From Rapana venosa (Eukaryota > Mollusca > Gastropoda > Neogastropoda > Muricidae), in NCBI GenBank assembly GCA_028751875.1, contig CM054140.1, forward strand, positions 52,605,049-52,669,048: DNA of 64,000 bases, written 5' to 3'. The translations under genes were made by a program, and so were the position numbers. A model generated the notes under the pieces. That model worked only from the letters and a program-made list of their open reading frames with translations, searched no databases and was not told where the DNA came from. Within the stretch, counting starts at the first letter, position 1; every line of letters begins with the position of its first letter. This document shows, in pieces, positions 40,621 through 53,705 of the stretch.

Positions 40621-42904
40621 TGTCTGCTGCCATCAATAAAACCCATTGTGACTGGGCCCCCCAAATAGATATAAAAATGGACCCAAAACAGTTAACTTTT
40701 AGAGTCCCTTTTCAGTTGCTTCCTTTGGCCAGAATGATCTTTTACGAACGCTACATGCACAATGTAAATGATCAACCAGCCTTTAGCGTTTGTTGGAATG
40801 GACTTTGCCAAACCAAACAGGCCAATTTCCTTCAGTGAAAATAGAGACCTAACCAGCATCCCCACCACCCTACCCAGTGAAGAACTTTATAAAACTAAAA
40901 TACAGGTGAATTGTGGAAACAAGAAACTGATCACCATCACCACCTTTTACACAACAGGAACCGTACTTGTGCAAGGCAACCTGTGCAGAAGATGGCTCAA
41001 AAAAGAATTTCAGACTCTGATACAAGTGAAACGAGCCATCTTCTGCCTGACACAGAAGGAAGCCCAGCCAAACCTGGTCGTGGCTGTGCGTGATATGTCT
41101 GAACTACCTCTACCCCAACCCAAACCTTCCCCCTCTGGCGGAATAAGTCTCCAGGACATCCCCTCCCCATCCAGGAGTCCTGCCCCAACCAGATTGCTCC
41201 CATTGACCAATGTCACCACCAGCCCACTACCCAGTCCTGATGTTCCACTGTGTGATGCATCACCACCCTCATCCCCACCAGTTCAGCAGCCAGCCCAGGT
41301 AACTTCAGCAGAGGGGAACACAACACAAACCACTCCACAAAACACAGCACAAACACTACATTCACACCCTGTGCAGATGCAAGTTCTCCCCTCATTCAAC
41401 AGAAAGCAGGGTACAGATAAAAACCACATAGTCCATCTAACATTCAGTCCAAAAACAGCACACAAAACACACTCATCCACACTGTGCAACACGTCTCACC
41501 ATCAACTACCCGCTCTCACCAAAAACCACGTCGCTTTCCTTGTTCCCTGAGCAAACAAACAATTACCCAAACATCACATCGACTGAAGCAAAAGATGCAC
41601 TCACTGTCTTGCTCAATCCAAAAAACCACTAAAGCATTTGGTTCTTTCACCAAGACTATTCTCAAACTACAAACAGAAAACCATGACTTGAAGTCAAAAC
41701 TCACGGAACTGAAACACACACTATCAAAAGCACACACACACAAACACTCAACCTCATACACGCAGTCAGACAAAGAACAGGACTCCTTACTATCATCCTT
41801 CTCTACCACCAACAGATTCTCTCTTCTCTACCACGATGACGAAAACACAAATCAATGTACACATGAAAACACTGACCAGAAGCCAACCCCACCTGACTCA
41901 CCCGTGACAACACCGACGAGAAAGACCCAAACACAAATGTTTGGACAACAGTCCCTCAAAGAAAAAGAAAAACAAACTGCAATCACACACTTCTGAAGCA
42001 CCTCAGACTACTACCAACAACACCCTCACACCACGCCAACAACTAGCAGTACAAAGAGTACACTCCAGCACAACGAATCTCATCCTGAGTGACTCAGTGA
42101 CACGACACATCAAGTCAGGTATTCTATATTACAAAGGCAGAAATCAAAACATCAGCATCTCAGGTCTCTCAGTTGATGACCTTATTCATTGGCTTCAACA
42201 CATTCCCCGCAACAAAGAAGTACAGCACCTCATTTTTCATACTGGAATCAACACATGCAAACATACATCCATCACAGACAATAAATGGACACAATTTATA
42301 AGAAAAATCAAGCATGTGTTCCCCCAAGCCAGGCTGCTGGCATCGTCCATTATCCCCCCCCCCCCCCCCCCCAATGGCACGGCATCCTCTAAAGAAGACC
42401 AATAACTTATCTAATATGTCCCTTGCCAAAGTGTGTTCTGCAGAAAACATCACGTTTGCACACCACACTGCCATATTTACAACCACCAGTGGGGCCCCAC
42501 GCAAAGATTTATATTCTGACCCTTTCCATCCCATCCCCAAAGGTGCAGACAGGTTAGCGTACAGCCTCAAATACGCCGACCCCCGACACCAACGACAGCC
42601 TCTTCTGTCAACCCCAGCTACACGGCCCACTGACATACAGAGGACGCAACCCTTACCTTTGCTTCAAAAAGGGTATCATGTTCCTGGATACCCTTTTTCA
42701 TCGAGGATGTCAGGACGCCAACCTACCCCTCAACCCCTGAATGACGGTGTCTGGGCCAACAGACAAACCCTCCCACATCTACGATATGTGACGACCCTAC
42801 CTCCTCCCCACCGCCAGCCCCCACCCTACCCAGCAGTGTCCGCCACCAGACTTTACTCAGCTTCAGCTTTTCTGTATAGGGCTACACTAGGAACTCTGGT
42901 GTGA
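40621..42904 (+). pseudogene. CR1-like LINE ORF1 with SGNH esterase domain, frameshifted
   Basis: Begins near MSAAINKTHCDWAPQIDI (40,621). An N-terminal nucleic-acid-binding-like domain follows with KKLITITTFYTTGTVLVQGN and CRRWLKKEFQTLI (40,920-41,025), then a long Pro/Ser/Thr-rich linker (41,100-41,500), a helical segment (41,600-41,740), and an SGNH-hydrolase-like domain. That domain has NLILSDSVTRHI (nucleophile Ser, 42,075-42,115), ISGLSVDDLIHWL, HTGINTCKH (42,237-42,264) and the late DPFHPIPKGAD with Asp/His pair (42,518-42,550). Esterase domains in ORF1 are known from CR1 elements, where they may act on lipids or RNP contacts. Frame changes occur near 40,800, 41,550, 41,990 and at the C run 42,354-42,372. 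Confidence 0.8.
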
Positions 42905-43457
42905 CAAATTCTCACCTACCATATTCCACATTAAGGGGGTGTGTGTATGTGTGTGTGGGTATGTGTGGGGGGTGGGGGTGGGAGGGGGTATGCAAGTGCA
43001 CCTATGTGTGCACTATGCGTGTGTGTGTATGTGTGTGTGTTGTGTGTGAAAAAGAATATGTATGTGCGTTCATACGTGCATGCATGTGTATGAACACTAC
43101 CTTTAACCTATCATTAGTTAGAAGTTGCATAACATCTTACAAGGACTTATTCCTGTGTTCTGCTACCCATGGCCTTGAAATGTCAATTTGGTGACAGTTT
43201 AATTTTATATCATATATCTCTATTATGTGCTGGAGACACGCCCACCTAGTGCTGCAGTGTGAAGCAGACAGTGACAGGACAAACCAGTGACAATCTCCTA
43301 CACTAGGACCAAGCTTTCTGGAACAGTGCTGATTGTGCTCATCACTTTCTTTTCTCTTTTCTTTTTTATTTGTTCCTCCTTTTTTATTTTCCTTTTGAAA
43401 GCATATTTTCCAGGAACTGTGCTGATTGGAGTTGTGCTTATTATTCATATTCTGGCA
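42905..43457. other. Inter-ORF region of the CR1-like LINE
   Basis: GT-rich tract at 42,940-43,045 and unassigned sequence up to the inserted LINE fragment. Confidence 0.5.
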
Positions 43458-43467
43458 TCTTTTATTT

Positions 43468-43981
43468 CTTCTTCTTCCTCTTCTTATTCCTTATAGCTCC
43501 TAGCGGAGCATAGGGCCTCAACAACGTCCCTCCACCTTCTCCTGTCTCTGGCAAGGGTCTTGGCCTCTTCCCATGTCAGGCTGGAGTCTCTCAGCTCACT
43601 ATGCAGGCTTCTCCTCCAGGTCTGTTTGGGGCGCCCTCTCTTCCTTTTCCCCTGCGGGTTCCACTCGAGGGCTTGTCTGGTGATGTTGCAAGGCTCCTTC
43701 CGTAGGGTATTGCCAACCCAACGCCACTTTCGCCGCCTTACTTGGACTTCCATAGGCTGTTGGTTCGCCCTCATCCACAGGTCAGTACTTGGTACTCTGT
43801 CGAACCATCTGAGATGAAGGATCTGCCGGAGACATCCGTCGATGAAGGTCTGGATCTTGGAGGAGCTGGTGTTGATGACCTGCCAAGTTTCTGACCCGTA
43901 GAGAAGCACAGACTTCACGTTGGAGTTGAAGACCCTGAGCTTGGTGGTTGTGGAGATCACATTTGTTCTCCATACGGGTTT
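43468..43981 (-). mobile_element. 5'-truncated LINE fragment (WNPQGKRKRGRPK-type ORF2 C-terminus), inserted
   Basis: The minus strand encodes 158 codons (43,960-43,484) ending the ORF2 of another LINE: SVLLYGSETWQVI, FIDGCLRQILHLRWFDRVP, RRRKWRWVGNTLRKEPCNI, ALEWNPQGKRKRGRPKQTWR and RDRRRWRDVVEALCSAR, a well-known tail of RTE-like/F52C9.6-type reverse transcriptases. The 3' tail is AAGAAGAAGAAAT-like. TCTTTTATTT occurs on both sides (43,458-43,467 and 43,982-43,991), a probable target duplication. The same insertion, in the same place, is in copy B (52.82-53.34 kb). Confidence 0.85.
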
Positions 43982-44344
43982 CTTTTATTTACAGGTGCTT
44001 TATTGTATTGTCTGGCCTCCTTGTTGAGGGTGATTTGGTTGCTCTGTTGTTGTTGTTGTTGTTTGTTTTTTATCTCCCCTTTCTCTCGGTAACCAACCAC
44101 GCCACCTGTGGAATTTTTTTTTCTCCTCAGACTACTGTCGTACTGATTGAGTTATACACAAATTGTGTGCTACAGAGTGGTAATTGATTTTACTCCTTTC
44201 CTCACCCTTCCACCCCTATACCTCTATCAAGTATTCACTTCCCCCTTCCCCTCCTATTATTATTGTTCATTGTCTCTCTTTTCTTCCTTATCTTCACCAT
44301 TCTTTTACACATCAATACATTCCTCACAAAACTAACTTCAATAG

Positions 44345-47140
44345 ATGTATTCAAGACACAATTCATGGCCCTCCAAGGATGGCTTACGCATTTGCCACCT
44401 AAATATAAACCATGCAGTCAATAAAATCGAAGATATAACAAGACTCATCACAAACTAAGGCAAACCATTTCATATACTAGGGCTTTCCGAGTCGACTTAC
44501 AGAACACATAACCAACACTGACATTTCCATTCCAGGATATAAAATCTTGCGGAAAGATCCGCAAAAGCCCAAAGAAACAGGTATCTTAATCTATATTAGT
44601 GAGTCTGTAACGTTCAAATGTCTTTGCAATCTTGAACGTTATGAAGTAGAATCCATCTGGATCGAAGTAGCTATAAAAGGTGCAGCACCTATTATAATGG
44701 GGTTCTGCTACAGAAATCCAACATAAAGAAAAAAATGGATAGACAAGTTTGAGTCCATGATGAACGTAGTCCTATTAGAATCTAGGGAAATTATCTTATT
44801 AGGTGATTTTAATATTGACCTAGCAAAAGTAAACAACCAATGGACCCACGTTATTAACTCATTCAATCTTCAATTAGTTACTTCACCCACAAAAGTTACA
44901 TCAAATTCGAACACAATTATTGATCACATCTATGTATCAGACCCTAAAAACATCATAGAAATGTGTGTACCTGTATATAACTGTAGCGATCACTACCCAG
45001 TCTGTACCACATGGTCAAAAAATAGGAACAAAAATTCCCAAACCTGGCCATAAAACTATAACCTATCGTTCTTTTGCAAAATTTAATGAGTAGCTTTTCT
45101 TACTAGAATTAAGCAGTTCCATGCTCTCGGAAACATTCAATATTACTGATCCAGACCTGGCCATTGGGTTCTGGATAAAAGTTTTATTGAAATCTATAAC
45201 AGACATGCCCCATTAAAAACCGTAAGGGTCAAACATGTCCGCAAACCACCTTGGTTTACAAAGGAACTAGAAGAAGCATGTTATCTTAGAGATTTCTTAA
45301 AAGAACATAAATATTATGAGGAGGCAAAAAAATTAAGAAATGTCATAAACTCACAAAAACGGCGAGAGAAAAGGAAATATTTCCAAGATCTACTTTTTAT
45401 CCAAACAAAATTCAAAGACTGTATGGAAAGCAATCAATCAAATAACAAATAATCAATTGTCTTCCAAATGTAACATAATTAAAGATATTTCTGCTGAAAA
45501 ACTAAACAATCACTTCATTAATATTTCTTCTAACATAATTAACAATGATAACTCAAAGTCCAATGATCTCAATGAACGAAAACAATTCCGCAAAGAAAAG
45601 CGTATTCCTTCAAAACTCCACATACCATTCATATCTGTTTCTGAGGTCTACAATTACCTGACTCACCTCAAACAATCAAGTACGCGTGGTCTTGATGGAA
45701 TAGATGGCAGAATACTGAAACTCTCAGCTCCAGTTATTGCAGACACTCTGACACATATTTATAACCTTTGTCTTCATAAGAAGTATTTCCCCAACGCTTT
45801 CAAAACTGCTAAGGTGATTCCGATCCACAAGTCTGGAGACACTTCCGATCCCTCAAATTATAGGCCAATCTCTATTTTATCTTACCTGTCAAAACCCTTG
45901 GAAAAACATATGAATAAACACATAGTCCATCATATAGATATTAACAACTTACTTCACCCAAATCAGTCTGGATTTAGAAAAAGTCACTTGTGACATACAG
46001 CATTGACTATTCTTGTAGATAATTGGTTGTCAAACATTAATGACAATAAATTTTGTGGAGTATTATTTATTGATTTCAACAAAGCATTTGATACAATTGA
46101 CCGCCGACTTCTCATTAAAAAGCTAGACTTATATAATCTCTCTACAAATACTCTTGAACTTCTTGCTTCTTATCTTACAAACAGGCAACAGTGTGTTTCA
46201 ATAGCTACGTCCACATCCACACTAAAACCCATTCATTATGGAGTACCACAGGGATCCATCTTAGGACCAATTCTCTTTTCATTATACATAAATGTCCTTC
46301 CTCTCCATATCAAATCTAAATGCTAGCATTTTGCTGACAACACAACCATACATACAAGCCATGCTGACATTAACTCTCTTACAAAGACATTGCAAAATAG
46401 CACTGATGATCTTGTCAAATGGACTGAAATAATCACATGTCTATACACCCCCAAAAAACAAAATGCATGCTTATCACTACCAGACAAAAGCGACAAAATC
46501 TATCTAATACATTTTCTCCAATCCATATTGAAAAGAAAACAATCAAACAAGCCTCTCATCACAAAGTTCTAGGAATAACAATTGATGAAAATCTCAGCTG
46601 GTACCATCATATATCACATCTGTGCAAATACATGTCTCAAAGAGTATGCCAATTGCTAAAGTCAAACATTTTCTTGACTTTCATTCAAGAAAACTATTCT
46701 TTCAAGCTTATATACAATCTTCAATAGATTATGCTTCAACCCTGTGGGATTCTGCTAGTGCAAACACTATGAAACCATTATTAAGTCTGTATAAACGTGC
46801 TCTTAAACTGGTTCTTTTGAAGAAGACTACCCTACTAGAAGTGGATTATACTCAGTTAAATATTATTCCCCTACACCAAAGACTAAGATTTAACAAAGGC
46901 ATCATGATGTTTAAGATAATGACAGGAACTTTTCCATCATCCTTAAAAGACAACTTCCCAATGAAACATTCCAGAAATACTGCAAAGCCGAGTGTCCCAA
47001 TCCCAAGAATACACTTGTTCAAATCTAGCTTACTCTACTCAGGCCCTGTGCTGTGGAACTCTCTACCTGACTCATTTAGACAACACCAATCATTAATCTT
47101 CAAAAGTAATTTTTTCATCCACTTCATGCATCAAAAATGA
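44345..47140 (+). pseudogene. CR1-like LINE ORF2 (endonuclease, reverse transcriptase), inactive
   Basis: Endonuclease 44,380-45,040: INTDISIPGYKIL-like start, ESIWIEVAIKG, IILLGDFNIDLAK, TIIDHIYVSD and CSDHYPVCTTW. Linker 45,210-45,450 with RKPPWFTKELEEACYLRDFL. Reverse transcriptase 45,457-46,330: TRGLDGIDGRIL, KVIPIHKSGDTSDPSNYRPI, NQSGFRK, then after a TGA at 45,991 [36 protein letters not shown]. The catalytic box reads FADN in place of FADD after a stop (46,321-46,340). The C-terminal domain ends at 47,140 with SGPVLWNSLPDSFRQ. Stops at 44,725 and 45,991 and further frame changes confirm an inactive copy. Confidence 0.9.
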
Positions 47141-47787
47141 AAAATTCACACTTGATCTGTTGGAAAACAAAGTAAAATATCCTCCCTTACATTATACCAA
47201 ATTATCCCTCTCTCTCTCTCCTCTCTTCTCTACTCTCTCTCTCTCTCCTCTCCTCTTCCTCTCTCTCTCTCTATTACCCCCCCCCCTCTCTCTCTGTATA
47301 ATTGTGAATGTTTTAACTGTATATTGCTATTGTGTTAATGAAAAATGACTTTTACGTGGTTTGTTTCTCCTTTTTTTTATGGAGGTTTTGCTTTGTTTGG
47401 TTCTTGTTTTGGTTTGGTTTGGGGTTGTTGCTGTTGTTTGTGTTGTTGTGTTGTTGTTGAGGGGGAAACTATTTGGTGTCACCTCTCCCTTGTTGTTGCC
47501 GCTTTTGTTTTGCTCTTGGTTCTTGCTATTTTTTCGGTTGTTTCTGTGTTTTCTGTTTTGCTTTCTTTCTTACTTGTTACTACATTTTTCCCCTTTTTTT
47601 CCTCTTCGGTGATTTTTGTGGGGATTTTTGTGTAGATTTTCTTCCGTATACTGTGTAAGTGTATTGCTATAGGCTTTATTTTATTATCATATATATCCTT
47701 TAGGGGCAGGGACTGGATGTAAAAAAGCACATGTGTGCTTATTTATTATCCTTGAAATAAAAGAATTTGTCATTGTCATTGTCATTG
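47141..47787 (+). other. CR1-like LINE 3' UTR and TCATTG tail
   Basis: TC-rich 47,200-47,300, then T/G-rich sequence, GCTATAGGCTTTATTTTATT, GGGACTGGATGTAAAAAAGC, ACATGTGTGCTTATTTATTA, TCCTTGAAATAAAAGAAT and TTGTCATTGTCATTGTCATT. The last 85 bp before the repeats are shared with SINE-B. The UTR recurs inverted at 23,613-24,057. Confidence 0.9.
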
Positions 47788-47939
47788 TCTCTGGTGCTAC
47801 AATATCTATGAGGTATGATAGGGATCAATGTTACGAAAGAGATCTGAGAATAGATTTAAGTCCTGTTGGGACATTAAGATAGTCGAGAGTTCTGAGGAAA
47901 GATTTTTCCCAATTATTGTAGTCAATGATTTTTGGATTT

Positions 47940-48090
47940 AAAAAATTTTTTATTTTTTTAAAAACCCAAATTTTCCTCCTAAGCGGAAAAACAATTTCCA
48001 TAACTTTATAGCCAACTTTTTTTTACGACAAAAAAAAAAATTTTTTTTAAAAAAAAAGGAATTGCTTTTCCAAAACTTTTAAAACCCAAC
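47940..48090. other. Homopolymer-rich junction patch between tandem copies
   Basis: Runs of A, T and C (AAAAAAAAAAA, TTTTTTTT, CCCCCCCC) with no sequence word shared with the flanks. It is the only DNA separating copy A's 3' flank from copy B's 5' start and looks like failed consensus. Confidence 0.65.
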
Positions 48091-50109
48091 CCCCCCCTTC
48101 CCTCCCCCTTCTCTTTTAGACGAAGTGTTTGTCTTGGTTAAAACTTCTGGTTTATTGACGTAAAAGCGGATTAAGGTTTCTTTTGTAATGAGGAGAGTGT
48201 CAAAGCAATCTTGTCCACCCTAAACATCTGGCTGTTGTGGTTGTTGCATGGCCTTTTAAAGAAAAGAGTCCAAGCGTCTGTTCCTTCCCCACTTGCAATG
48301 CTTGCCTCCAGGGGCCCAGCTGTTGTGGGGTAAAGGGTACGTACTGGTAGGCTATTGTATTGTACTCCATTGTTTGTACCGCGTCATAAGAGGTGGGTAG
48401 GTCTCGTTGTATTTCCTCTGTTCTTGTTGAAGGCTGCTCTGAGTGATGTCAACCCCCCCGTAGGTGGGGTCACAGGTCCCAAGAATGTTCTGGCACCTGA
48501 AACCAGTTAAGCCCATCGTATCCCCAAAACTGTCTGACATGGCTTTGTGGTTGGTGGGGCAGCTGTGTAAACACTCACGTGTTTCCCGATTTTGCTGTAA
48601 ACTATACCATATGTGCTCTTTTTCTCCTACCCCCTCTCATGGAAACGGAGCCCTGCCACAAACTGTAATAAACAGGAGGTGGCATTTTCGAAGTCTTTTC
48701 TTTGCTGCTGGACGAAGTCGAGGTAACGTCTTGTTTCTTCAACTAAGGGGCTGCCCTGATGAAGCTCTACAATGCTTGAACCGAAACTGCAGTTTTCTTC
48801 TGTTTGGCGTAATGAAATCTTTTATTATGAACAGTTGGTGTTGATCATAGAGGTTATTAATGCTAAGCTGATTTTATATAGTGTTTGCACTAGCGGAGTA
48901 AGTCAAGGAGTGCTTGTACGTTGTGTGTATACTTGGATTAATAATATTGATGTTATTTTTCTGTTCAATAAAGTGTGTGTATTGCTTTGCACAAAAGGCA
49001 CTTGGCTAAAAGGTCAAAAAATTTGTGTTTAAAATAAATCATCGGGGATGTATCTATTTCTAGGGTTTCAATGTTCTAATTATAAAGTGATCTCATGAAT
49101 GACTAACCAAATTTTGGTTTATTTTTTTTGAATAGTTATAAATCGCTTTGACCATGGAAAATAATGTGATTGAGAGCAAAATTGTTGGGTAAACGACTAT
49201 GAATGAAGGAGGGACGTTGAAGACTTACGTAGCCTAGCTGGATGCAATAGGACAAGGCTAGCTCGCCCCGTGGCAATGAGAGAAAAGATGTTAGGCTAGG
49301 ACCATGGTGTGGGTCAGTCTTGAATCGAAAGTTGACCATTTTGTTGTGATATCTGTGCACTCTAGATTTCCTCTCTCTCTCTCCTGCCTCTCTGCCACCC
49401 TGTCTCCTCTCGCCTCGCTGTGTCTCTGTCTGTCTCTGTCCTCTGCCTCTGTGTCTCTCTCTGCTCTCTGTGTCTCTCTCTGTCTCTGTCACTGTCTTCT
49501 CTTCCATTATTCGATTGCACTGTGCTGGGTTAATTGTAACGGTGTGTCCGTGAGTTTTGGTGAAAAGTAACTAGTTTTTCATTTTGTCACAACCTTCATT
49601 CGCCCGTCACAGTTGTGCACATGGATTTGAAAGTAAATCCTCCACACTGTTCCTTTGTGACTGAGTCACCATGTTGGCTGTGCACAGTGTGGGATGCCAG
49701 TGTCACCAGCCCCCAAGGGTGTACAGCATGAGGTGTGAAGTGCTCTCAAGTCGGCCCCCGGCTGTCTAGGCAGGCCTCCCAACCCGAGTGTTGTTGTAGC
49801 ATATGGTGTTGTTGTGTGGGCCCTTTCATATATGGCCCCTAGTGCCTCACTAGACCTAGTCTGGTTCACGCTTTTGAGGCCTTGCTCTAACACCCCCCCC
49901 CCCTCTCTTTTTCCTCAGTCCAAGCCTTCTACCCTTTATTCACATAGCCTAGTATTGTTTGAAATTTCTCCATGGTCATATACTTAGTGTTCCCATATTC
50001 AAAGATTGAACTGTGGGACCAGAGCCATGGTTGAAACACCAGAACCTCCAATCTCCCTTTTTCGCCCCCCCATCCCATCCCTATTCCCCCCTTTTCCCAC
50101 CCACCCCAC

Positions 50110-52260
50110 CCCCCCCAAAAAAAGTCTGCTGCCATCAATAAACCCATTGTAAAGGCCCCCCAAAAGATAAAAAAGGGAAACCAAAAACAGTTACTTTTAG
50201 AGCCCTTTCATTTGCTCCTTTGGCCAGAAGATCTTTTACGAACGCTACAGCACAAAAAAAATTTCAACCCCTTTAGCGTTTGTTGGAATGGACTTTGCCA
50301 AACCAAACGGGCCCAAATTTTCCTTCAGTGAAATAGGACCTAAACCAGCATCCCACCACCCTACCCCAGTGAGAACTTAAAACTAAAATAATAATTGTGG
50401 AAACAGAAACGATCACCATCACCACCTTTTACACAACAGAACCGTACTGGCAGGCAACTGTGCAGAAGATGGCCAAAAAAGATTTCAGCTCTGATACAAG
50501 TGAAACAGCCATCTTCGCCGACACAGAAAACCCCCACCAACCTGGTCGTGGCTGTGCGTGATATTTCTGACTACCTCTCCCCCAACCCCCCAAACCTTCC
50601 CCCCTCTGCGGAATAAGTCCCAGGAACACCCCCCCCCCATCCAGGAGTCCTCCCCAACCAATTCCCTCCCATTGACCAATTCCCCCCACCACCCACTACC
50701 AGTCCTGATGTTCCACTGTGTGATCATCACCACCCTCTCCCCCCATTCAGCAGCCAGCCCAGTAACTTCAGCAGGGGAACACAACCCAAACCACTCCACA
50801 AACACAGCACAACACACATTCACACCGTGCAGAGCAATTCTCCCTCATTCAACAGAAAGCGGGTACAGATAAACCACTAGTCCATCTAACCTTCATCCAA
50901 AAACCACACAAAACACACTCTCCACACTGTGCAACACTTTCTCACCATCAACTACCCGCTCTCACCCCAAAACCACGTCGCTTTCCCTGTTCCTGAGCAA
51001 ACAAACCAATTCCCCCCAAACATCACTCGACTGAAGCAAAGATGCACTCACTTCTTGCTCAATCCAAAAAACCACAAAAGAAATTTGTTCTTCACCAAGA
51101 CTATTTCTAAATTTCTCAAACAAAAACCATGACTTGAAGTTCCAAACTACGGAACTGAAACACACACTTCAAAAGCCACAACAAAACCTCAACCTCATAC
51201 ACGCTCACAAAGAACGGACTCCTACTATCTCCTCTCCTACCACCAACGATTCCTCTTCTCTACCACATGACGAAAACCAAATCAATGTACACTGAAAACA
51301 CGACAAAGCCAACCCCACCTGACTAAACCCGGCAACCCCGACGAGAAAGACCCAACACAAATGTTGGGACAACAGTCCCTCAAAGAAAAAGAAAACAAAC
51401 TGCAATCACACACTTCGAAGCACCCAGACTACTACAACAACACCCTCACACCACGCCAACACTCAGACAAAGAGTACACCCAGCACAACGTCTCATCCTG
51501 AGTGACTCAGTGACCGACACATCAAGTCAGTTTCTATATTACAAGGCGAAATCAAAAAACACTCTCAGGTCTCTCAGTTGTGACCTATCATTGGTTTCAA
51601 CACACCCGCAACAAAAGTACAGCACCTCATTTTCATACTGGAATAAACACATGCAACATACACCATCACAGACATAATGGCACAACTTATAGAAAATCAA
51701 GCATGTGTTCCCCCAAGCCGGCTGCTGCATCTCTATTTTCCCCCCCCCCCCCCCCCCCCAAGGGCACGCATCCTCTAAAAGACCAAAACTTATCTAATAT
51801 GTCCCTGCCAAAGTGTGTCTGCAGAAAACACCCACGTTTGCACCCACACTGCCATTTTACAACCACCATGGGGCCCCACGCAAAGATTATATTTGACCTT
51901 TCTTTCCCCCATCCCAAAGGTGCCAGACGGGTTTTAACTACAGCCTCAAATACGCCGACCCCGACACCCAACGAAGCTTCTTCTGGTCAACCCCATCCAA
52001 ACGGCCCATGACTTTACAGAGGACGAAAACCTTACTTTGCTTCAAAAAGGGTATCTGTTCCTGGATACCCTTTTTCATCGAGGATTGTCAGGACCCCAAA
52101 CCTACCCTCAACCCTGAATGCGGTGTCTGGGCCAAACGAAAAACCCCCCCCACATCAGGGATATGTGGGGAACCTACCTCCTCCCCACCCGCAGCCCCAC
52201 CCTACCCAGCAGTGCCGCCACCAACTTTACTCAGCTTCAGCTTTTCTGTATAGGCTACAT
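50110..52260 (+). pseudogene. CR1-like LINE ORF1, copy B
   Basis: Same order as 40,621-42,904 with many one-base deletions. Recognisable words include SFENR/KKLI region near 50,390, Pro-rich linker 50,560-50,870, and esterase trace FHTGINTCN (about 51,633). A C run at 51,740-51,758 matches that at 42,354-42,372. Confidence 0.7.
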
Positions 52261-52826
52261 AGGAACTCTGGTGTGACAAATTCTGACCTACCATTTTCCA
52301 CATTTAAGGGGGTGTGTGTATGTGTGTGTGGGTATGTGGGGGGGTGGGGGGGGGGAGGGGGTATGCAAGTGCACCTATGGTGCACTTGGCGTGTGTGTTT
52401 TTGTGTGGTGGTTGTGTGTGAATAAGAATATGTATGTGCTTCTGGTGCATGCATGGGGATACACTACTTTAACCTTCATTAGTTAGAAGTTGCATAACAT
52501 CTTACAAGGCTTATTCCTGTGTTCTGCTACCCTTTGGCTTGAAATGTCAATTTGGTGACAGTTTAATTTTATACCCAATATCTTAATTTTTGGGGCTGGA
52601 AACCCACTAGTGCTGCAGTGTGAAGCAGCCCGTGACAGGGAAAACAGTGACAATTTCCCTACACTAGGCCCAAGTCTTCGGGAAACCAGTGCTGATTGTT
52701 GCTCATCACTTTCTTTTTCTTTTCTTTTTTTTTTTTCCCTCCTTTTTTATTTTCCTTTTGAAAGCATATTTTCCAGGAACTGTGCTGTTTGGAGTTGTGC
52801 TTATTATCATATTCTGGCATCTTTTA

Positions 52827-53341
52827 TTTCTTTCTTCTTCCTCTTCTTATTCCTTTTAGCTCCTAGCGGAGCATAGGGCCTCAACAAAGTCCCTCCACCT
52901 TCTCCTGTCTCTGGCAAGGGTCTTGGCCTCTTCCATGTCAGGCTGGGAGTCTTCAGCTCACTATGCAGGCTTCTCCTCCAGGTCTGTTTGGGGCGCCTCT
53001 CTTCCTTTTCCCTGGGGTTCCACTCGAGGGCTTGTCTGGGGATGTTTTCAAGGCTCCTTCCGTAGGGTTTGCCAACCCAACGCCCCTTTCGCCCCCTTAC
53101 TTGGACTTCCATAGGCTGTTGGTTCGCCCTCATCCACAGGTCAGTAAATTGGTACTCTGTCGAACCATCTGAGATGAAGGGATTGCCGGAGACATCTCGT
53201 CGATGAAGGTCTGGATCTTGGAGGAGTGGTGTTGAGACCTGCCAAGTTTCTGACCCGTTTGAAAAAGCAAGAAATTCACGTTGGAGTTGAAGACCCTGAG
53301 CTTGGTGGTTGTGGAGATCACATTTTTCCATACGGGTTTCT
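52827..53341 (-). mobile_element. Inserted LINE fragment, copy B
   Basis: Equivalent to 43,468-43,981. The minus strand still reads RANQQPMEVQVRGRKGRWVG, ALEWNPREKEERRPKQTWRR and SELKTPSLTW, with frame errors relative to copy A. Flanking TCTTTTATTT at both ends. Confidence 0.8.
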
Positions 53342-53705
53342 TTTATTTACAGGTGCTTTATTGTTTGTCTGGCCCTCCTTGTTTGAGGGTGATTTGGTTT
53401 GCTCTGTTGTTGTTGTTGTTGTTTTTTTTTTATCTCCCCTTTCTCTCGGTAACCAACCACGCCACCTGTGGAATTTTTTTTTTCTCCTCAGACTACTGTC
53501 GTACTGATTGAGTTATACACAAATTGTGTGCTACAGAGTGGTAATTGATTTTACTCCTTTCCTCACCCTTCCACCCCTATACCTCTATCAAGTATTCACT
53601 TCCCCCTTCCCCTCCTATTATTATTGTTCATTGTCTCTCTTTTCTTCCTTATCTTCACCATTCTTTTACACATCAATACATTCCTCACAAAACTAACTTC
53701 AATAG

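Larger units (their letters stand above)
38360..47940 (+). mobile_element. Long CR1-like LINE, copy A (clean copy), plus 3' flank
   Basis: It comprises a presumed 5' region (38.4-40.6 kb), ORF1 with esterase domain (40.6-42.9 kb), a foreign antisense LINE insertion (43.46-43.99 kb), ORF2 (44.35-47.14 kb) and a 3' UTR ending in TTGTCATTGTCATTG at about 47,787. Then come 150 bp of flank that is also duplicated. The CR1 group assignment rests on the esterase-bearing ORF1 with an APE-type endonuclease in ORF2. Stops in ORF2 and a mutated catalytic box show that it is inactive. How much of 38.36-40.6 kb belongs to the LINE is uncertain. Confidence 0.75.

Noticed and set aside
47345..47635. Possible secreted or membrane protein ORF
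   Set aside because: This frame lies in the CR1 3' UTR. It is hydrophobic only because the strand is T/G-rich, and the same sequence is found as a 3' UTR fragment at 23.6-24.05 kb.
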